The notes below the pieces were generated by a model that saw only the letters and a program-made list of their open reading frames with translations, did not search any database and was not told the DNA's origin. A stretch of DNA of 64,000 bases from Vulcanisaeta souniana JCM 11219 (lineage in GTDB: Archaea > Thermoproteota > Thermoprotei > Thermoproteales > Thermocladiaceae), in NCBI RefSeq assembly GCF_026000775.1, contig NZ_AP026830.1, positions 2,255,056 through 2,319,055 of the forward strand, given 5' to 3'. The translations under genes were made by a program, and so were the position numbers. Shown in pieces: positions 63,678 to 64,000 of the stretch. How positions within the stretch are numbered: the first letter of the stretch is position 1; every line of letters starts with the position of its first letter.

Positions 63678-63744
63678 AATTACCGCTAAACACACAACCC
63701 CATATATTAAAGGATTAAAGGAGCCTTATTAATGAAGCATTGTG

Positions 63745-64000
63745 GTTAATACACGTAGAGAAACCATTATGGGGTTAACGGTTGATGTTCTTGAGTCTGA
63801 CCACGGCGTAGAGACTGTGGAAAACACGTCAAGAGAAAGCGGTGAGTCTACGACAAAAATAGTGAAGACACTATTATTCAAGGCAGGTGCTAGATACTGA
63901 TGTTGGTGCAGCAACGCCACTCAGCAATAAGGTTTTGATGCCTAGGATTATGGTCGTTATGGATCCATCAATGCTAAAGAATGAGTATGTATTATGTGGC
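63745..64000 (+). pseudogene. YbaK/EbsC-type aminoacyl-tRNA deacylase remnant (runs off the window)
   Basis: The frame MGLTVDVLESDHGVETVE... (ATG at 63769) reads through KIVKTLLFKAGARY and stops at a TGA at 63897-63899; this is the first half of a YbaK domain (the IVKTLLFKA strand is diagnostic). One base out of frame the end of the domain follows at once: DVGAATPLSNKVLMPRIMVVMD and beyond the window. About fifty central residues are missing between the two parts. An internal deletion plus frameshift leaves it non-functional unless the gene is mis-sequenced. Confidence 0.75.

Overview
The window comes from a hyperthermophilic crenarchaeon of the Thermoproteales type. It carries archaeal information genes (S24e, Spt4, S11, L14e, aIF2-beta, RadA, Tsr3, archease). 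Many genes have a TATA-like box about 26 bp upstream of the start codon, as expected for leaderless mRNAs. One tRNA gene is interrupted twice at non-canonical sites, and four loci look like C/D-box guide RNAs. This set resembles Pyrobaculum, Caldivirga and Vulcanisaeta; the genus cannot be fixed from the sequence alone.

Layout. 1-3.3 kb: end of a radical SAM gene, a translation/transcription pair (S24e, Spt4), an unusual HhH-GPD glycosylase and Tsr3. 3.4-7.2 kb: a molybdenum aldehyde oxidoreductase whose FAD and 2Fe-2S subunits are fused. 7.2-13.3 kb: membrane proteins, a glycosyltransferase, a VapBC-like toxin-antitoxin pair, archease and an archaeal STAND-type ATPase. 13.4-14.8 kb: a decayed surface-glycan segment (FkbM methyltransferase and glycosyltransferase pseudogenes). 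14.8-24.2 kb: M24-fold protein, YjjX NTPase, lumazine synthase, a broken second ATPase, RadA, GNAT, S11, DeoC, gluconate dehydratase-like enzyme, L14e. 24.3-27.1 kb: a three-gene thiol/disulfide operon (DUF169, C_GCAxxG_C_C family, dihydrolipoamide dehydrogenase-like). 27.4-32 kb: acyl-CoA synthetase, ACT-domain regulator, nucleotidyltransferase, thioesterase and class III CoA-transferase. 32-43.7 kb: PRTase, MFS, CoaBC, first tandem-AbrB protein, tRNA-Met with two introns, CCG-domain protein, second ACT regulator, aIF2-beta, radical SAM/B12 protein, MFS, CBS. 43.8-48.9 kb: guide RNA, secreted protein, zinc-ribbon membrane protein, second tandem-AbrB protein, and a three-gene 2-hydroxyacid (D-lactate/glycolate type) dehydrogenase. 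49-56 kb: PurB/PurA, FAD protein, threonine dehydratase, amino-acid permease, tRNA-Cys. 56.5-60 kb: a sulfur-trafficking operon (DsrE, TusA, SQR-like flavoprotein, DUF1641) facing a regulator that fuses a winged helix to a tetrapyrrole-methylase-like domain. 60.4-64 kb: thioredoxin reductase, GalT, galactokinase and a broken YbaK-type deacylase.

The strongest unexplained signals are these. (1) Four C/D-box sRNA candidates, one with both guides complementary to tRNA T-arms. (2) Two tandem-AbrB paralogues that share GTTTCAC operator-like repeats and a 44-nt perfectly identical DNA block, one of them with a frame break at an A7 run. (3) The DUF169/GCAxxG/disulfide-reductase operon. (4) The wHTH-tetrapyrrole-methylase fusion opposite the sulfur operon. 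(5) Two ACT regulators with a shared second domain beside acyl-CoA and CCG/Fe-S genes. No CRISPR array and no intact insertion sequence were seen.
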